Source: Warburgia ugandensis (Eukaryota > Streptophyta > Magnoliopsida > Canellales > Canellaceae). Taken from it: a stretch of 64,000 bases of DNA. Positions 11,551 to 22,917 of this stretch are shown piece after piece. The stretch's first letter is position 1. Each line of letters begins with the position of its first letter. Position numbers and translations under genes: made by a program. The stretch covers positions 18,034,414 through 18,098,413 of the forward strand of contig CP141134.1 in assembly GCA_035236585.1 (NCBI GenBank). The letters are read 5' to 3'. Under the pieces are notes generated by a model. The model made no database searches, was not told where the DNA came from, and saw only the letters and a list, made by a program, of their open reading frames with translations.

Positions 11551-14500
11551 TTTAGATAGGGTTTTAGCCTTTGCCCATTAACTTTGAAAAATTCTCCATC
11601 TTTCTATCTCGATGACCCCATGAGGGTAAATAGTACATACTATGTAGGATCTAGTCCATCAAGAATGAAGTATTCTAAGAAATAGATACAATGTGGTCTT
11701 TCTATATCTTGGTCAACTCATATGCATCTTTCCTTTGTTCATCCAACTCATTGGGTTGGAGCTTTATGTGGGTCCCAACACTATCTAAGTCAAAATTGAG
11801 CTTTTTAATGGCCTAATATATTTTCTGCTCAAGTTCTACTAGAAGGTAGCAGGCCTTTTCATAGACCAAACGGTAGGGTGACATGCTTATAGTGGTCTTG
11901 TATGTAGCCCGATTAGCCCACAAAGCATCACTATGCCTTAAAGACTAGTCTCTCCTATTTGGATTAACTATGTTTTCTAAAATTTGCTTTATTTTCCTAT
12001 TTGACACTTCTCCTTTTCAACTAGTCTAAGGATGGTAAGCAGTCGTAGTTCTATGAGTAACATCATATTTTTTTTATTATTAAGTTCTCAAACACTCACT
12101 AATTATAGCCCTTGGGGTACCAAAGTGTGCAAATATATTTTTCTTTAAAAACTTGACCACCACCCTATGGTCATTGGTCTTACACAATATCACTTTTACC
12201 TATTTGGACACGTAGTCCACTCCCACAAGGATGTATGAATAACCAGAAGAGTTTGAAAAAGGTCCCATAAAATCAATGCCCCAAACATCAAAAGGTTCAA
12301 TGATAAGAATGGGGTTTAGGGTATCATATTTCTTTTTCCTATGCTCCCTAACTGTTAACATCTAGCACATACCATGCAATAAGCATGTGAAACCCTAAAA
12401 ATGGTGGGACAATAAAAACTACATGTAAAATCATTACAACTATTTTTGCAGAACTATAGTGGCCCTCGCATGCAAGATCATGACAAAAGAAAATAATTTT
12501 ACAATGTTCATTATCTGTTATGTATCTACTAATGACCTGATGAGGACATTACTTAAATAAGTATAGATCATCCCCTTTAAAGTGCTTGACGATGGTAATG
12601 AATCTTTTTCTATCTTATTTTGACTAATAGTTAGACATTTGACCTTGACAAGATAATTGATTATATCTAGCTACCAAGGCAACTGAGAAATGCGCAACTA
12701 GCATAGACTAGTGATCAGCTACAATATTTTTGGAACCTTTCTTATCTCAAAATTTCTGTATCAAACTCCTATAGCAATACTATCCATCAAATCAGCCTAG
12801 ATTTAGCATCTTTCTTATAAAGGAAGGTATTTTAATGCTGCATGGTCTGAATAGACAATGACCTTAAGTCCTAATATGTAAGATCGAAGTTTATCTAATG
12901 CAAAAACAATTGCTAACAACTCTTTCTCTGTAGTGGAATAGTGGAGTTGGATATCATTGAGTGTCTTGCTAGCATAATATATCACATAGGGAAGTTTATC
13001 AATACATTGCCCTAACATAGCCCCAATCACTTTGTCTGAAGCATCACACATTATTTTCAAATAGTGCACTCCAATTTGGTTGTCGAATAATAGGTGTAGA
13101 AATTAATTCACCCTTTAGGTGCTCAAATGCTTTCATACAATCATCATCAAAGTCAAAATGTGCCCCTTCACAAGTAATTACATAGAGGCTTTGCAATTTT
13201 ACTAAAAGTCCTCAATGAATCGTCAATAGAAACTAGCATGGCTAAAAATGATTAGATTTCCTTCACCGTCCATGGAGGATGAATGTTATAGATTAATTCC
13301 ACTTTGGCTTTGTTACTTCTATGCCATTGTGTGATATGAAGTGGCCTAAAATAATGCCATTTTGTACCATAAAATGACATTTTCCCTAGTTTAACACTGA
13401 ATCCTTTTCCTCACACCTAGCAAGGACATGTTTTAAATGGCGCATGCATTCATCAAATGAGGACCCAAACATTGAAAAATCATCCATAAACACCTCCAAA
13501 AACCTCTCAATCATATAAAAAAATATGCTCAACATACACCTTTGAAAAGTAGTTGAGCATTGCAAAGTACAGAAGGCATACGATGGTAGGTGAAAGTTCC
13601 AAAAGTGCAGGTGAATGTAGTCTTCTCCTGGTACTTAGGTGTATGGAGATTTGGTTATGGCCTGAGTATCCATGAAGAAAGTAGTAATAACTATGACTAG
13701 CTAACCTTTCCAACATTTGGTAAATAAATGAAAGAGGAAAGTGGTCTTTCCTTGTGACTAAGTTCAATTTCTAGTAATCTAAACAAACTCTCCACTCGAT
13801 GGTCATATGAGTGGGGACTAACTCATTATCCTCACTTTAGGTTGCAGTAACTTTGGATTTCTTGGGAACAACTTAAACTGGGTTGACCCAAGTTCTGTCA
13901 TATATAGGGTAGATGACACTAACATTTAGGAGTTTAAGCACCTTATCTCTTATTATCTTTCATATTAGGATTTAGTCTCCTTTGTCATTTCCTATAAGGT
14001 TTAACATTGTTTTCTAGGTGAATGCTATGCATGCACACAACATGTGGTAATCCCTTTAGTGTCTACTATGGTCCATCCTAAGGCTATCTTATGTTCTTTA
14101 AGAACATCAAGAAGCTTACCTTCCTATTTTTTATCTAGATCTAAGGCTATGATTATAGGCAAAGATTCACTTGATCCTAAATAAGAGTATTTTAAATTTT
14201 GAGGTACTGGCTTAAGGACCAAAGTGGGTGGTTTTTCTACTGATGGTATTGTGAAAGAATTTGGAGGAAGAGGTTCCATTAAAGGTCCCCATTCGGAGGT
14301 ATACATTATAGGTGCACCATCCAAAAGATTGTTTACCTCATCAATGGACTTGTCTATATCAAAGTTACCATTAAAATATGCTAGACATTCCTAAAGTGGG
14401 TCTAGAATAGACAATAGTATATTAGCATTTTGAAGTAGGACTACGTTGACTACACAAGATTCATCTAGGTCTAGATATTGTTGATTGATATTAAAAACAT

Positions 14501-14561
14501 TGAATTTGACTTTTATATTGTGAAAGGATGACTTAATAACACCATTTGGACAATTGATGAT
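11550..14561 (-). pseudogene. pol: A1 pol pseudogene: RT, RNase H, integrase
   Basis: Element-sense order: linker after protease (ORF 14124-14324, MEPLPPNSF matching B's MEPLPL); RT from about 13960 (VVPKK, then YYYFLHGYSGHNQIS at about 13600-13700); the RT catalytic motif FMDD at 13479-13490 within EVFMDDFSMFGSSFDECM; RNase H at 12815-13069 with CDAS, TEKELLA and SDHAAL; an integrase zinc-binding part near 12370-12500; and an integrase core with the GHxFYGTF-like DFMG region near 12260. Stops and frameshifts are frequent throughout. Relative to B, about 40 codons are missing near the integrase C terminus (about 11700). The RT and RNase H catalytic residues are still legible, but no full-length protein can be made. 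Confidence 0.85.
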
Positions 14562-17372
14562 TGATAGGTGTTTAATTTTTCACAAAACCACCCAATTAGT
14601 TACCCATGTGTTCTACCTTGTAAGGGTAAAATAGGATTTTTGAGAAAAATTCATAACACATGCGTTTCTGACATAAAGGACCAAAAATTTGATAAATTGT
14701 AGGTTTAGAGGCTAATTCAAGGTAAGTATGAGACTAGTCATATTTTTCTAGAATTTACTTGCAGTTTTCGTTTTTGTAGGAAGCGAGATGATGATTCGAT
14801 GGCTGAGATCGATCGAGATCGGTCGAGATGAAAATGGACTATTAAGATTAAAAGATTGAGTCAAAGCTTCAAAGTCATCATATAAACATGCGATCAAGGG
14901 TCCATATCATCTTAAGATCACTTCAAGATGGAATGGAAGGAGTTTAAGGTGGTCAAAGTGGGCCCATGCACAAGTCATGCATAGTCTACCACCTTTGCAT
15001 GTGTTTCACTTAAGCCACTTAACCATATTCAAGCCATGAATAAGGCAATAAACTAAGGAGCCTAGCCAGCCATCAAGCTAAGCTAAGAAAGCTATCTATG
15101 CCAGCCATGAAGCCAAATCAACAGAGCTTTCAAAGTTAGCCATTTAGCCACATAAGCCAAGCTAAATGGAAGGCCATGATTGGAGAAGAATCCAAAGAAT
15201 TATCCTTGGGATTTATGGGGATATTTTGAAGATCATTAAGGGAAAATCCATTAGGATAAGGTAACATGTGGACCAATAGGAAGATAACTCTCCATTTTGA
15301 TTATTTTCCATTTTTTCCACTTTTTTCTCACTTTCTACCTCACCACTAAGGGGCACTATGAATTTCACCTTCCATTCAAGAGTCTTATCTTTCTAAGACT
15401 CTACCACCTTCCTAAACTTCCATTCCAACCATCCAACCAATCCCCATTTTCAAGGAAACTACCTAGCCAATCATCTCTTTCCACTTCACCACCCTTTCTT
15501 ATCTTTCTCGTATTCATCTCTTACATCTCCACCTTCCATTCCCATGGAATTCTATTTGAAACACATTTGAGGAAGGGAGTTCCCTATGAAAATCCTACAA
15601 AGGAGGAGCTTCCCTCCCCACCTTAATTCATCCACTCCACTAATCTCCTTATTTCTATTTAGCCCAAGCAATCACCATTTTTTTTTTACTCTCCACCTCA
15701 CCCTCTCTCTCTTACCTCATCTCTCCAATCAACTTGAATTTTCAAAGGCACTTCCACCATTTTCACAAGGGGGAGATGCGCTTTCCTAAAAAGGTGGCAT
15801 CTACCACCTTAACTCCTACTCAAACACCCCAATTGCTTTCCCCTTTGTTAAAAACCGTAGGTAGCCTCCATATCTAATCCTAGACATCCAATCCTCTTCC
15901 TAGAAAACATAAGAAACAAAGTATAAAAGTGCCAAAAAGGATTCAAAGAGAAAAAACTTTTGGAGGAAGAAAAAGAACGCCTACTCCAAAGAGAGGAGTC
16001 ATCCTTTTTTCTTACCTCTTCCCTTACCTTTTAGCATTCAATGTTATTCTTCTTAGGTGGCTGCTATCTTCTCCTAGGTTTCCAAGGATGTTTCCTAGCC
16101 TTGTCCTATAGTTCTCCTATAAAAGGTGGTTTGTTGTTTATCTTTTAAACTTCATTTCTTTTGATTCCTTTTTAGTTTTGTGCTTAGGAAGTTGTTGTCT
16201 TGCCTTTCCATTCTTTTACGTCTTCTTCCTTGAATCTAAGGTTATTTTCCCCTTGAAGTGACAGCCAAGGGAAATTCACCTTGAATCAGTTCTTTTCTTT
16301 GCTTTTCATTGCCATTAGGTATCCCTTTGATTCCATTGATATCCTTCTTGCTTTCCTTAGTGTTGCTCAAGCTTTTCCTTTACTTTCTAGTCTATTTTCC
16401 ATTGATTTCAATGCATGCTTATTTATGATTGATGTGGGAATATTGAAGAAGGTTTAGCATGTACTTTGGGTTGTTTAAGATCAAGTAGCATTCATTGTAA
16501 TAGAACACAAATTTGAGATTTGGATTACATGTATGTGCTTACTATGTTGATGGATGTTGCTTTGATTTAATGAAGTGATTTCGTTAATGATCTTAATTCT
16601 TGAATGTTTGATTGAATGAGAAGTGCTTAATTAAAGGTTTCCCATGTCCCATTAATTGAATGATCAAAATAGCATGTTGCTGGAATTTTTTTGGATGTGT
16701 TGTTCATGTTTATCTAGCACTCTATACTTCATGTTTGCTTGATCATTCAAGGACCCAATTAGAGTGTTAGATTATGTAATCAATGCTTGAGTTCGATTGT
16801 ATGCACTAGGTTTTTAAATCAGTTAAGTAGATCCATTCCTACCCCATGAATCATGTGGACCATTCCATGGTCATACGCATGATACTAGGTAGTTCTCCTT
16901 TGATTGATTGATTGGTTAACGATTACTTTCCTTTAATTTTCTTGTTTAGTTGTAGGTTATTTGAGATTCCATTGTTTACAAGTTTGCATCTTAGTTAGTT
17001 TCTAATTCTTAGTTTAGTAAAGTAATTGATTTGTTTCCTTATAATAGTTGCTAAATTTCATGTTTTAAAAGCTTGATTTAGGAAAGTTACTAAATTTCAT
17101 TTTTAGGAAAGTTCTTAATTTAGGAATGTTTTATTTTTAGAAAGTGTTTGTTTTTAAGAAAGTTGTTAAGTTTAGCATAATTCCATCTTTCTAGTGTTAA
17201 TCTTCCATTTTTAGTTTAGGAAAAAGGGCTCCTTAATTTTGCTAGGTTAGATACTTTAAGTAAGGACCACTAATATCACATCCATTTGATTCCTTATGGG
17301 ATAGACCTCCTCATGTGATGTACGACTATAACTAGCTTGTGCGCTTACGACTTAAGACTTAAAATGTTAATA
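14562..17372 (+). repeat. 5' LTR of element B
   Basis: About 2.81 kb, from TGATAGGTGTTTAATTTTT to ...AATGTTAATA just before the primer site; the terminal CA has decayed to TA. The first 823 bp (to about 15384) match the 3' LTR copy at 28150-28988. The stretch 15290-15790 is strongly pyrimidine-rich on the plus strand and produces long but meaningless open frames. The 5 bp outside are atgat (14557-14561). The partner flank was lost with the 3' end. Confidence 0.85.
16118..16125 (+). promoter_or_regulatory. TATA box of B LTR
   Basis: TATAAAAG about 1.56 kb into the LTR, following cttctcctaggtttcc-type pyrimidine-rich sequence. A likely U3/R boundary promoter by position and consensus. Confidence 0.5.
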
Positions 17373-17378
17373 AGATTT

Positions 17379-17396
17379 TGGTGCCACTGCCTGGGA
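17379..17396 (+). other. Primer binding site of B (tRNA-Asp type)
   Basis: TGGTGCCACTGCCTGGGA lies 6 bp after the LTR. It is a mutated form of TGGCGCCGTTGCCGGGGA, the complement of the 3' end of plant tRNA-Asp used by Athila and related elements. Most differences are C to T or G to A changes, typical of methylated-cytosine decay. Confidence 0.8.
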
Positions 17397-18610
17397 ATCA
17401 CAATGGTTTGTGTAGTGGACCATACCTTAGATTATTTACCTCTAGTCTAAGTTTAGGGTGCATTAGTTTAGGGTATTGCATTAATTTTTGTATTTGTTAC
17501 TATTTTCCTCACATTGACCACATTTGTTTGATTTTTATGCAAGGAAAATTGGCAAAGGAGCTGTGACGATCATGTAGGCCAGGCCTTGTTAACATAGATT
17601 AGGTTTTTATTGCTTTTCTAGATTAGGATTTGATTGAAATTATAGTGAGACCCATTGTAATTGTGATTGTAATTTTATTTCATTTTTAAATGGGTTGTAA
17701 TAATACAAGGCAAGTGTAGGGTATGGTGGCCCACACTTTATCATCATTGGACCCCTCACTATGATCAATCTTCAACCAAATTTTAATTTTTAGGATAAAG
17801 TGCATTTAATGTAGCATTGCATTTTTGATGGTAGTAAAAATCATATAGATTAGGGTCATGCATTGATAAATGTTGCATAATACTTAGGACTGCTGCATTA
17901 GTTCAAGCATTTATTTAACAATGGCTTTCCTTAGCTCAGCAATAATCAAAGCATAGGCTACATGGTTATAATTAAGTTACTTGAACCTTTGATATAGGTA
18001 GGCATTAGTATGATTTTGGTTTGCATTGCATGTTTACAACTTTATGGTATAATAGAAGTTAATGCTAGTAAGGGCCCACAAGAACCCTTATAAGATAAGA
18101 ACTGAATTTCATTGCCAGCTCCTTCGCCCACCTAGGAATCAATCAACATCCTTGTATGTCATGATCCCAAACCTTGAACATTAATTTAAAATCAAGTAGA
18201 AAGAGACTTAGGGTATCAAGCTCATAGGACCCCTTTAGAAGGACGCGATCTATTGTCCCCCCAGTGGCTTTTGAGCACTTTGGTTATAGTGGGTGTCTTA
18301 AAATCTAAGTGATTTTTCCATGCCTTTTGTTGACATCAATTGAAGTTTAAATGTCTTTTGACACAAGGACTGTATTAACTACTTTAGAGAAAAACCCAAC
18401 TGGTAAGCAGTAGTCAAATTTGGATAAAAGGAGCTGTCAAGATCTAGGTTTGAGAAGCTACCACCTATTTAGTACGAAAAGATAATCAAGACATTGCTTG
18501 ATTAGAGATTACTAGGATTTGATTCACATCACTTAGAGTTAGAGTTAGCATATAGTTAGGACATTTAGTTAGGAATTAGAATAGTTTATGTGTGATTGTC
18601 GATCTTAGAA
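17397..18610 (+). other. Leader of B
   Basis: Untranslated region between the primer site and gag, without a long frame. The first 700 bp are clearly homologous to the minus-strand A2 leader (30570-31220): shared blocks include ggtggcccacact near 17730 and the cataggcta region near 17950. This homology proves the orientation of A2. Confidence 0.7.
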
Positions 18611-20228
18611 CTTAGAGTTAGCACCTTTCGATCCAAAGATTGAATGCAACCTTAGGCAAGGGGAAAGAAACTTAGTTCCTATGCCAATGGCCGCACCATT
18701 TGCAGAAGTCAAGCACAAACCTATTAGAGATTTTTATGCGCCACTCCAACTCAACACCCCATCTTGTATAGCTCTACCCCAACAAATGCAGACCACTTCA
18801 AGTTAAAGCGAGAGATATAATTACTCCCCACTTTTTATAGTCGAGAGCAAGAAGATCCTTACCTACATATCAAGGAGTTCCTTAATATTTATGCCTCATT
18901 TAAATTTCAAAATTTTTTAGATGATACTATTAGGCTTAGGTTATTCTTATTCTCACTTAAGGATAAAGCCAAGTCATGGCTAAATTTCTTGGAGGTAGGT
19001 TCCATATACATTATTTAGGAAGTTTTTAAATAAATTCTTCCCTGTTCACAAAACAAATGCCCTTTGTCAAGAAATTATAAATTTCCAACAAAGGGATGCT
19101 GAATAGTATTATGAATGTTGGGAATGGCACATCATAGATTCAAGAAATGGCAGCAAGTGCAATACTTTTATGAGGCATTGATGCCTCAGAATAGGCAAAT
19201 GGTAGCTGCTGCGAGTGGAGGGACCCTCATGTTAAAAGATGAGAGAGAGGCCTAGAAGTTCTTTCGAACATTGGAAGATAATTCTCAACAATGGGATTAT
19301 TCAAATAGAAGAGAGAGAAACAACCAGCTTGTAAAGAAAGGGGGTCTATATGAGATTGGAGTGCATATAGATCTAAACCATAAGCTCAATTCTATGCTTG
19401 TGTTTCAGTCCCTCATGGCTACTACATCTATTAAGCCTCCATAAGAGGTTTGTGCTCTCTGTTCTAGCACAGCTTATATGACCATATCTTGTCCATCAAA
19501 TAGAGTGCTTAAAAACTATCTTATTGAAAAAGTGAATGCATTAAGTGTATGTTGCAATCCTTGCAACAACCCGTATTCTAAGACTTATAATCCTAGATTG
19601 GCTAGGCATGTACATTTTTCCTAGTTGAAGAATAACTACTAAAGGGGACCCTTTGTGAAGCCCCCTAACCAAAACTTTCCTAGAGCTACAATTCTTTAGC
19701 AACGACTTGGCTTCCAACAACCTCAACAACAAAAGAAACCATCCTTTGAGGAAAGCATTTAAACCCTTATTGAAAGATCTTTAAAGCAAAATGAAGGCAC
19801 TAACAAGGCTCTACACCAATTACAAAATGATAGTTGACATTTAGCCCATGTCAACTCTCAAGCTATAGCCAAGTTAGAAATGTAGGTAAGCCAATAGTTA
19901 GTTGCATTACAAGATAGAGGAAAGGGTCAATTCCTTAGTTAGCCCATCCCTAACCCTCAGGGTCAATTTGAGAAGGGTCAAGTTCTCAAACTCATAACCC
20001 TCATGAGCATGCCAAGTGTATAACCACCCTTAGGAGAGGCCATCAGGCCAATAACAAGGTAGCACAAGTTAAAGAAGCTAGAGATGAAAATGAGGTAAAC
20101 AAAAAATAAGATAAAGAGAAAATATAGAAATATCTTGTGGAACCTATAGTGGAGGCACCCAATGTGCCCAAAGTCCCATTTCCTCAATTACTAAACAATG
20201 CAAGAAAGGACAAAACTTTAATGAGCTC
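18611..20228 (+). pseudogene. gag: B gag pseudogene
   Basis: The gag capsid and nucleocapsid region, broken by stops and frameshifts. Legible Athila gag landmarks in order: PIRDFYAPLQLNTPSCIALP (about 18720-18780); KFFPVHKTNALCQEIINFQQ (about 19040-19090); a WERF/HHRF-like segment; QALMPQNRQMV-like wording near 19190; and a zinc knuckle at 19451-19492. The knuckle reads CALCSSTAYMTISC, so the spacing CX2CX4-X-X4C is kept but the expected histidine is tyrosine. Gln-rich sequence follows near 19700. Confidence 0.8.
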
Positions 20229-20830
20229 ATGGATGTATTTAAACATGTCCAAATTAACGTTCTGTTTCTTAATGCAATAAAATATGCCCTTGCCTATGCC
20301 AAGTTCCTGAAAGAGCTCTGCACTAGAAAGAGAAAGCTAAATGTACAGAAGAAAACTTTCCTCACTGAGCAGGTAAGCTTTTTGATACAACACAAGACCC
20401 CTCCAAAGTTTAGAGATCCAGGGTGCCCTACAATTTCTCACATTATTGGTGACCATGTCATAAATAGGGCATTGCATGACCTAGGGGTGAGTGTTAACTT
20501 CTTACCATACTCTATCTATGAGCAACTAAGGCTTGGTGAGCTGAAAGTAACCACTACCATGCTGCAATTAATAGATCAAATAGTAAAGATACCCTATGGT
20601 TTCATTGAAGATGTGTTGATATAGGTGGACCAGTTTTATTACCCAATTGATTTCATTGTATTGGACACCCAGCTTGTATTTGATTTAGATAGTCAGATTC
20701 CAGTCATACTTGGATGTCTAATGCCATTATTAACTATAAGAATGGTGTAATGAAATTTTTGTTTGGCAATATGATCGTTAAGCTTAATTTCTTTAATACC
20801 AATTAACAACATTTATACTTTGATGATTCT
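20229..20830 (+). pseudogene. B protease region with flanking gag tail
   Basis: An open frame of 131 codons (20229-20624) carries MDVFKHVQINVLFLNAIKYA, AYAKFLKELC, RKRKLNV and TPPKFRDPGCPTI, the usual lead-in to the Athila aspartic protease. The active-site motif ALHDLGVSVNFLP follows, with aspartate and glycine retained, then LRLGELK and GFIEDVLI. After TAG at 20622-20624 the same protein continues (VDQFYYPIDFIVLDTQ and a flap-side LGCLMPLL) to about 20750. This is the best-preserved coding part of B, but it is truncated by the stop. Confidence 0.8.
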
Positions 20831-21300
20831 TGTGAAGTGAATTTGATCGAGAGTCTAATTTATGACATTCATCCACCATCTTCTATCTCTAATCTACTAG
20901 AGGCTTGCCTCATGCATTTTAATGGAGATTTTGATTTGGACAAGTCTATTGAGAAGGTGAACAAACTTTTAGAGGTTGCTTCAATCCTGGATACCTCTAA
21001 GTGAGGCCCTCATATGGAGCCACTCCCCTTGTAGAATCTGTCCCCATACACTCTATAGAGCAATCACCATCTCTGACCTTTAAACCTTGCCTGACAACCT
21101 TAATTACTCTCATCTAGGACTAGAAGAAACCTTATATGTTATAATAGAATTAGATTTAGAAAGGAATAGGAAGGAAAATTACTTAATGTTCTTAAGGAAC
21201 ATAAGACTACTTTGAGGTGGACCATAATAGATATAAAAGGGATTTGTCCAGCTGTGTGCATGCTTAGGATACTTAAAAAAAAAATGCTAAACCCTCTAGG
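20830..21300 (+). pseudogene. B protease-RT linker
   Basis: Spacer between protease and RT with wording shared with A1, for example HFNGDFDLDKSIEKVNKLLE (about 20917-20977), then MEPLPL near 21015. Several stops. A run of A residues (21270-21283) interrupts the frame near the start of RT. Confidence 0.65.
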
Positions 21301-22140
21301 AAAACTCAAAGATGACTCAATCCCCACATGAAGGATGGGGTCAAAGATGAAGTCCTTAAGCTTTTAGATGTTGGCATCATATACCCCATGTCTGTTAGTA
21401 CTGGGGTTAGCCTTGTTCAAGTTGTGCCCAAGAAATTCAGGGTCTTGATAGTAGAGAATGAGTTAGTACCCACCTGCATGACCACCAAATAAAGACTTTG
21501 CATTGAGTACCAAAAATTGAATGTGGTCACTAGGAAAGACCACTTTCCTTTACCTTTTATTAACTGAATGCTTGAGAGATTGGTTAGGCATAGTTATCAT
21601 TGTTTTCTAGATGAATATTCTAGTTATAACTAGATTCCTACAACACCCAAAGATAGGGAGAAGACCACCTTCACTTTCCCTTTTGGAACCTTTGCTTATC
21701 GACATATGCCTTTTGGGTCTTCTTTTGACGAGTGCGTACATCATCTGAAGTTAGTTCTTACACTGTGTCAGGAGAAAAACTTGGTATTGAATTGGGAGAA
21801 GTGCCATTTTATGATACAAAATGGTATAGTTTTAGGCCAAATTATATCACACAATGGGATAGAGGTAGATAAGGCCAAGGTGGACTTTGATAGCCAACCT
21901 TCCTACACTAAGGACGGTGAAAGAAACTTGCTCCTTTCTATGGCATGCTGGCTTCTATAAAAAGATTTATCAAAGATTTTAGGAAAATTTCTAACCTCCT
22001 TTGTAATTTACTAATAAAGGATGCTACCTTTGACTTTGATGAGAACTGTAAGAAAGCATTTGAGTAGCTAAAGGCCGATTTGACCTTTGCACCCATTATC
22101 CAACCACTTGATTGGAGCGCCCCCTTTGAGATAATGTTTA
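21300..22140 (+). pseudogene. B reverse transcriptase pseudogene lacking the catalytic block
   Basis: RT landmarks: LLDVGIIYPMSVSTGVSLVQ (about 21360-21420), VVPKKFRVL, the RKDHFPLPF region near 21535, YHCFLDEYSSYN (about 21596-21630), FTFPFGTFAYRHMPFG (about 21671-21717), then directly SSFDECVHHLKLVLTLC and WEKCHFMIQNGIVLG. The segment that should lie between MPFG and SSFD, including the YxDD-type catalytic motif (FMDD in A1), is missing. The joint is at 21711-21717 (ttttggg). The loss is in frame and leaves one copy of a TTTTGG-like repeat present at both ends in the intact family, which suggests a slippage or microhomology deletion. The enzyme would be inactive even without the stops. Confidence 0.85.
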
Positions 22141-22520
22141 ACACATTGGATTATTCAATTGGAGTTATTTTGCGGCAACACATTGATAAACTTTCTCACA
22201 TGAACTAATATGTTAGTAAAACATTAAATGATGTGCAACTCAACTATTTGATCACAGAAAAAGAGTTATTGACTATAATGTTTGCTTTGGATAAGTTTAG
22301 ATCTTACTTACTAAGGTTTAAAGTCATAATACGCTCGAATCATGCAGCACTAAATTACCTCCTTTCTAAAAAGGATGCAAAACCTAGGTTGGTCCATTGG
22401 ATTCTCCTGCTATAGGAAATTGACTTGGAAATTTAGGACAAGAAAGGTTCCAAAAATGTCATAGTAGACCATTTATCCAAATTAGTGGTGGAGCACACTA
22501 GCAATGATGTGCCTGTAATT
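22128..22520 (+). pseudogene. B RNase H pseudogene
   Basis: RNase H of the RT polyprotein: MFNTLDYSIGVILRQHIDKL, YVSKTLNDVQLNYLITEKEL, LLTIMFALDKFRSYLLRFKV, RSNHAALNYL, KDAKPRLVHWI. Compared with A1 (CDAS and SDHAAL), the first motif reads FNTL and the third SNHAAL, so two of the catalytic aspartates are gone while the glutamate in TEKELL is kept. The tail VIVDHLSKL (about 22458-22485) matches the usual end of RNase H. Confidence 0.8.
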
Positions 22521-22917
22521 GAATCCGTTCTAGATGAATAGTTAATTCACATTCTCCAATTATCTTGGTATGGAGACAGTATATTATCTTGTTATAGGAC
22601 AAATGGCCAATCATTGGACCAAATAAGATAGGAAGAGATTTTTGATCTAGGTTAAATACTTTACCTGGCATGATCCGTACTTATTCAAGCACTTTCCCAA
22701 TTAGGTCATAGGGAGATGCATATTAGATAATGAGTACAGTAAGTTCATCTCCTTCGGTCATGATCATGCATGTGGGGGCCACTCAACTCTAGAAAGACAG
22801 ATGTGAAAATTTTGTAGTGTGGTTTTTATTGGCCTACCATTTTTAAAGATTCACATGAATAGCATGTGTGAGCTGCCAACAATTAGAAAGTTTAGGGAGG
22901 AGACACGTGATGCTTTT
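22521..22917 (+). pseudogene. B integrase, N-terminal zinc-binding part
   Basis: Decayed N-terminal integrase: HDHACGGHSTLERQM-like wording (about 22758-22803) gives the HX-H half of the HHCC zinc finger, followed by GFYWPTIFKD-like text and an ELPTIR segment near 22870. The reading is cut at 22917 by solo LTR D and resumes on its far side. Confidence 0.75.
22913..22917. repeat. Target-site duplication CTTTT, left of D
   Basis: CTTTT directly left of solo LTR D. The identical pentamer stands at 25493-25497 directly right of it. Confidence 0.85.

Larger units (their letters stand above)
7650..14561 (-). mobile_element. Athila-like Ty3/gypsy element A1, 5' part missing
   Basis: Minus-strand retrotransposon remnant. 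Read in its own sense it shows the post-protease linker, reverse transcriptase, RNase H and integrase (14561 down to about 11550), a noncoding 3' region, a polypurine tract and the 3' LTR. Protease, gag, leader and 5' LTR are absent: pol ends abruptly at 14561, where the 5' LTR of plus-strand element B begins. B may have inserted into A1, but the expected remainder of A1 does not resume beyond B. Lineage is inferred from pol motifs and LTR termini shared with element B, whose primer site matches tRNA-Asp. Confidence 0.85.

Noticed and set aside
15297-15789. Open frames of 109 and 67 codons
   Set aside because: They lie in the pyrimidine-rich part of the B LTR and encode only Ser/Pro/Phe/Leu-rich low-complexity text.
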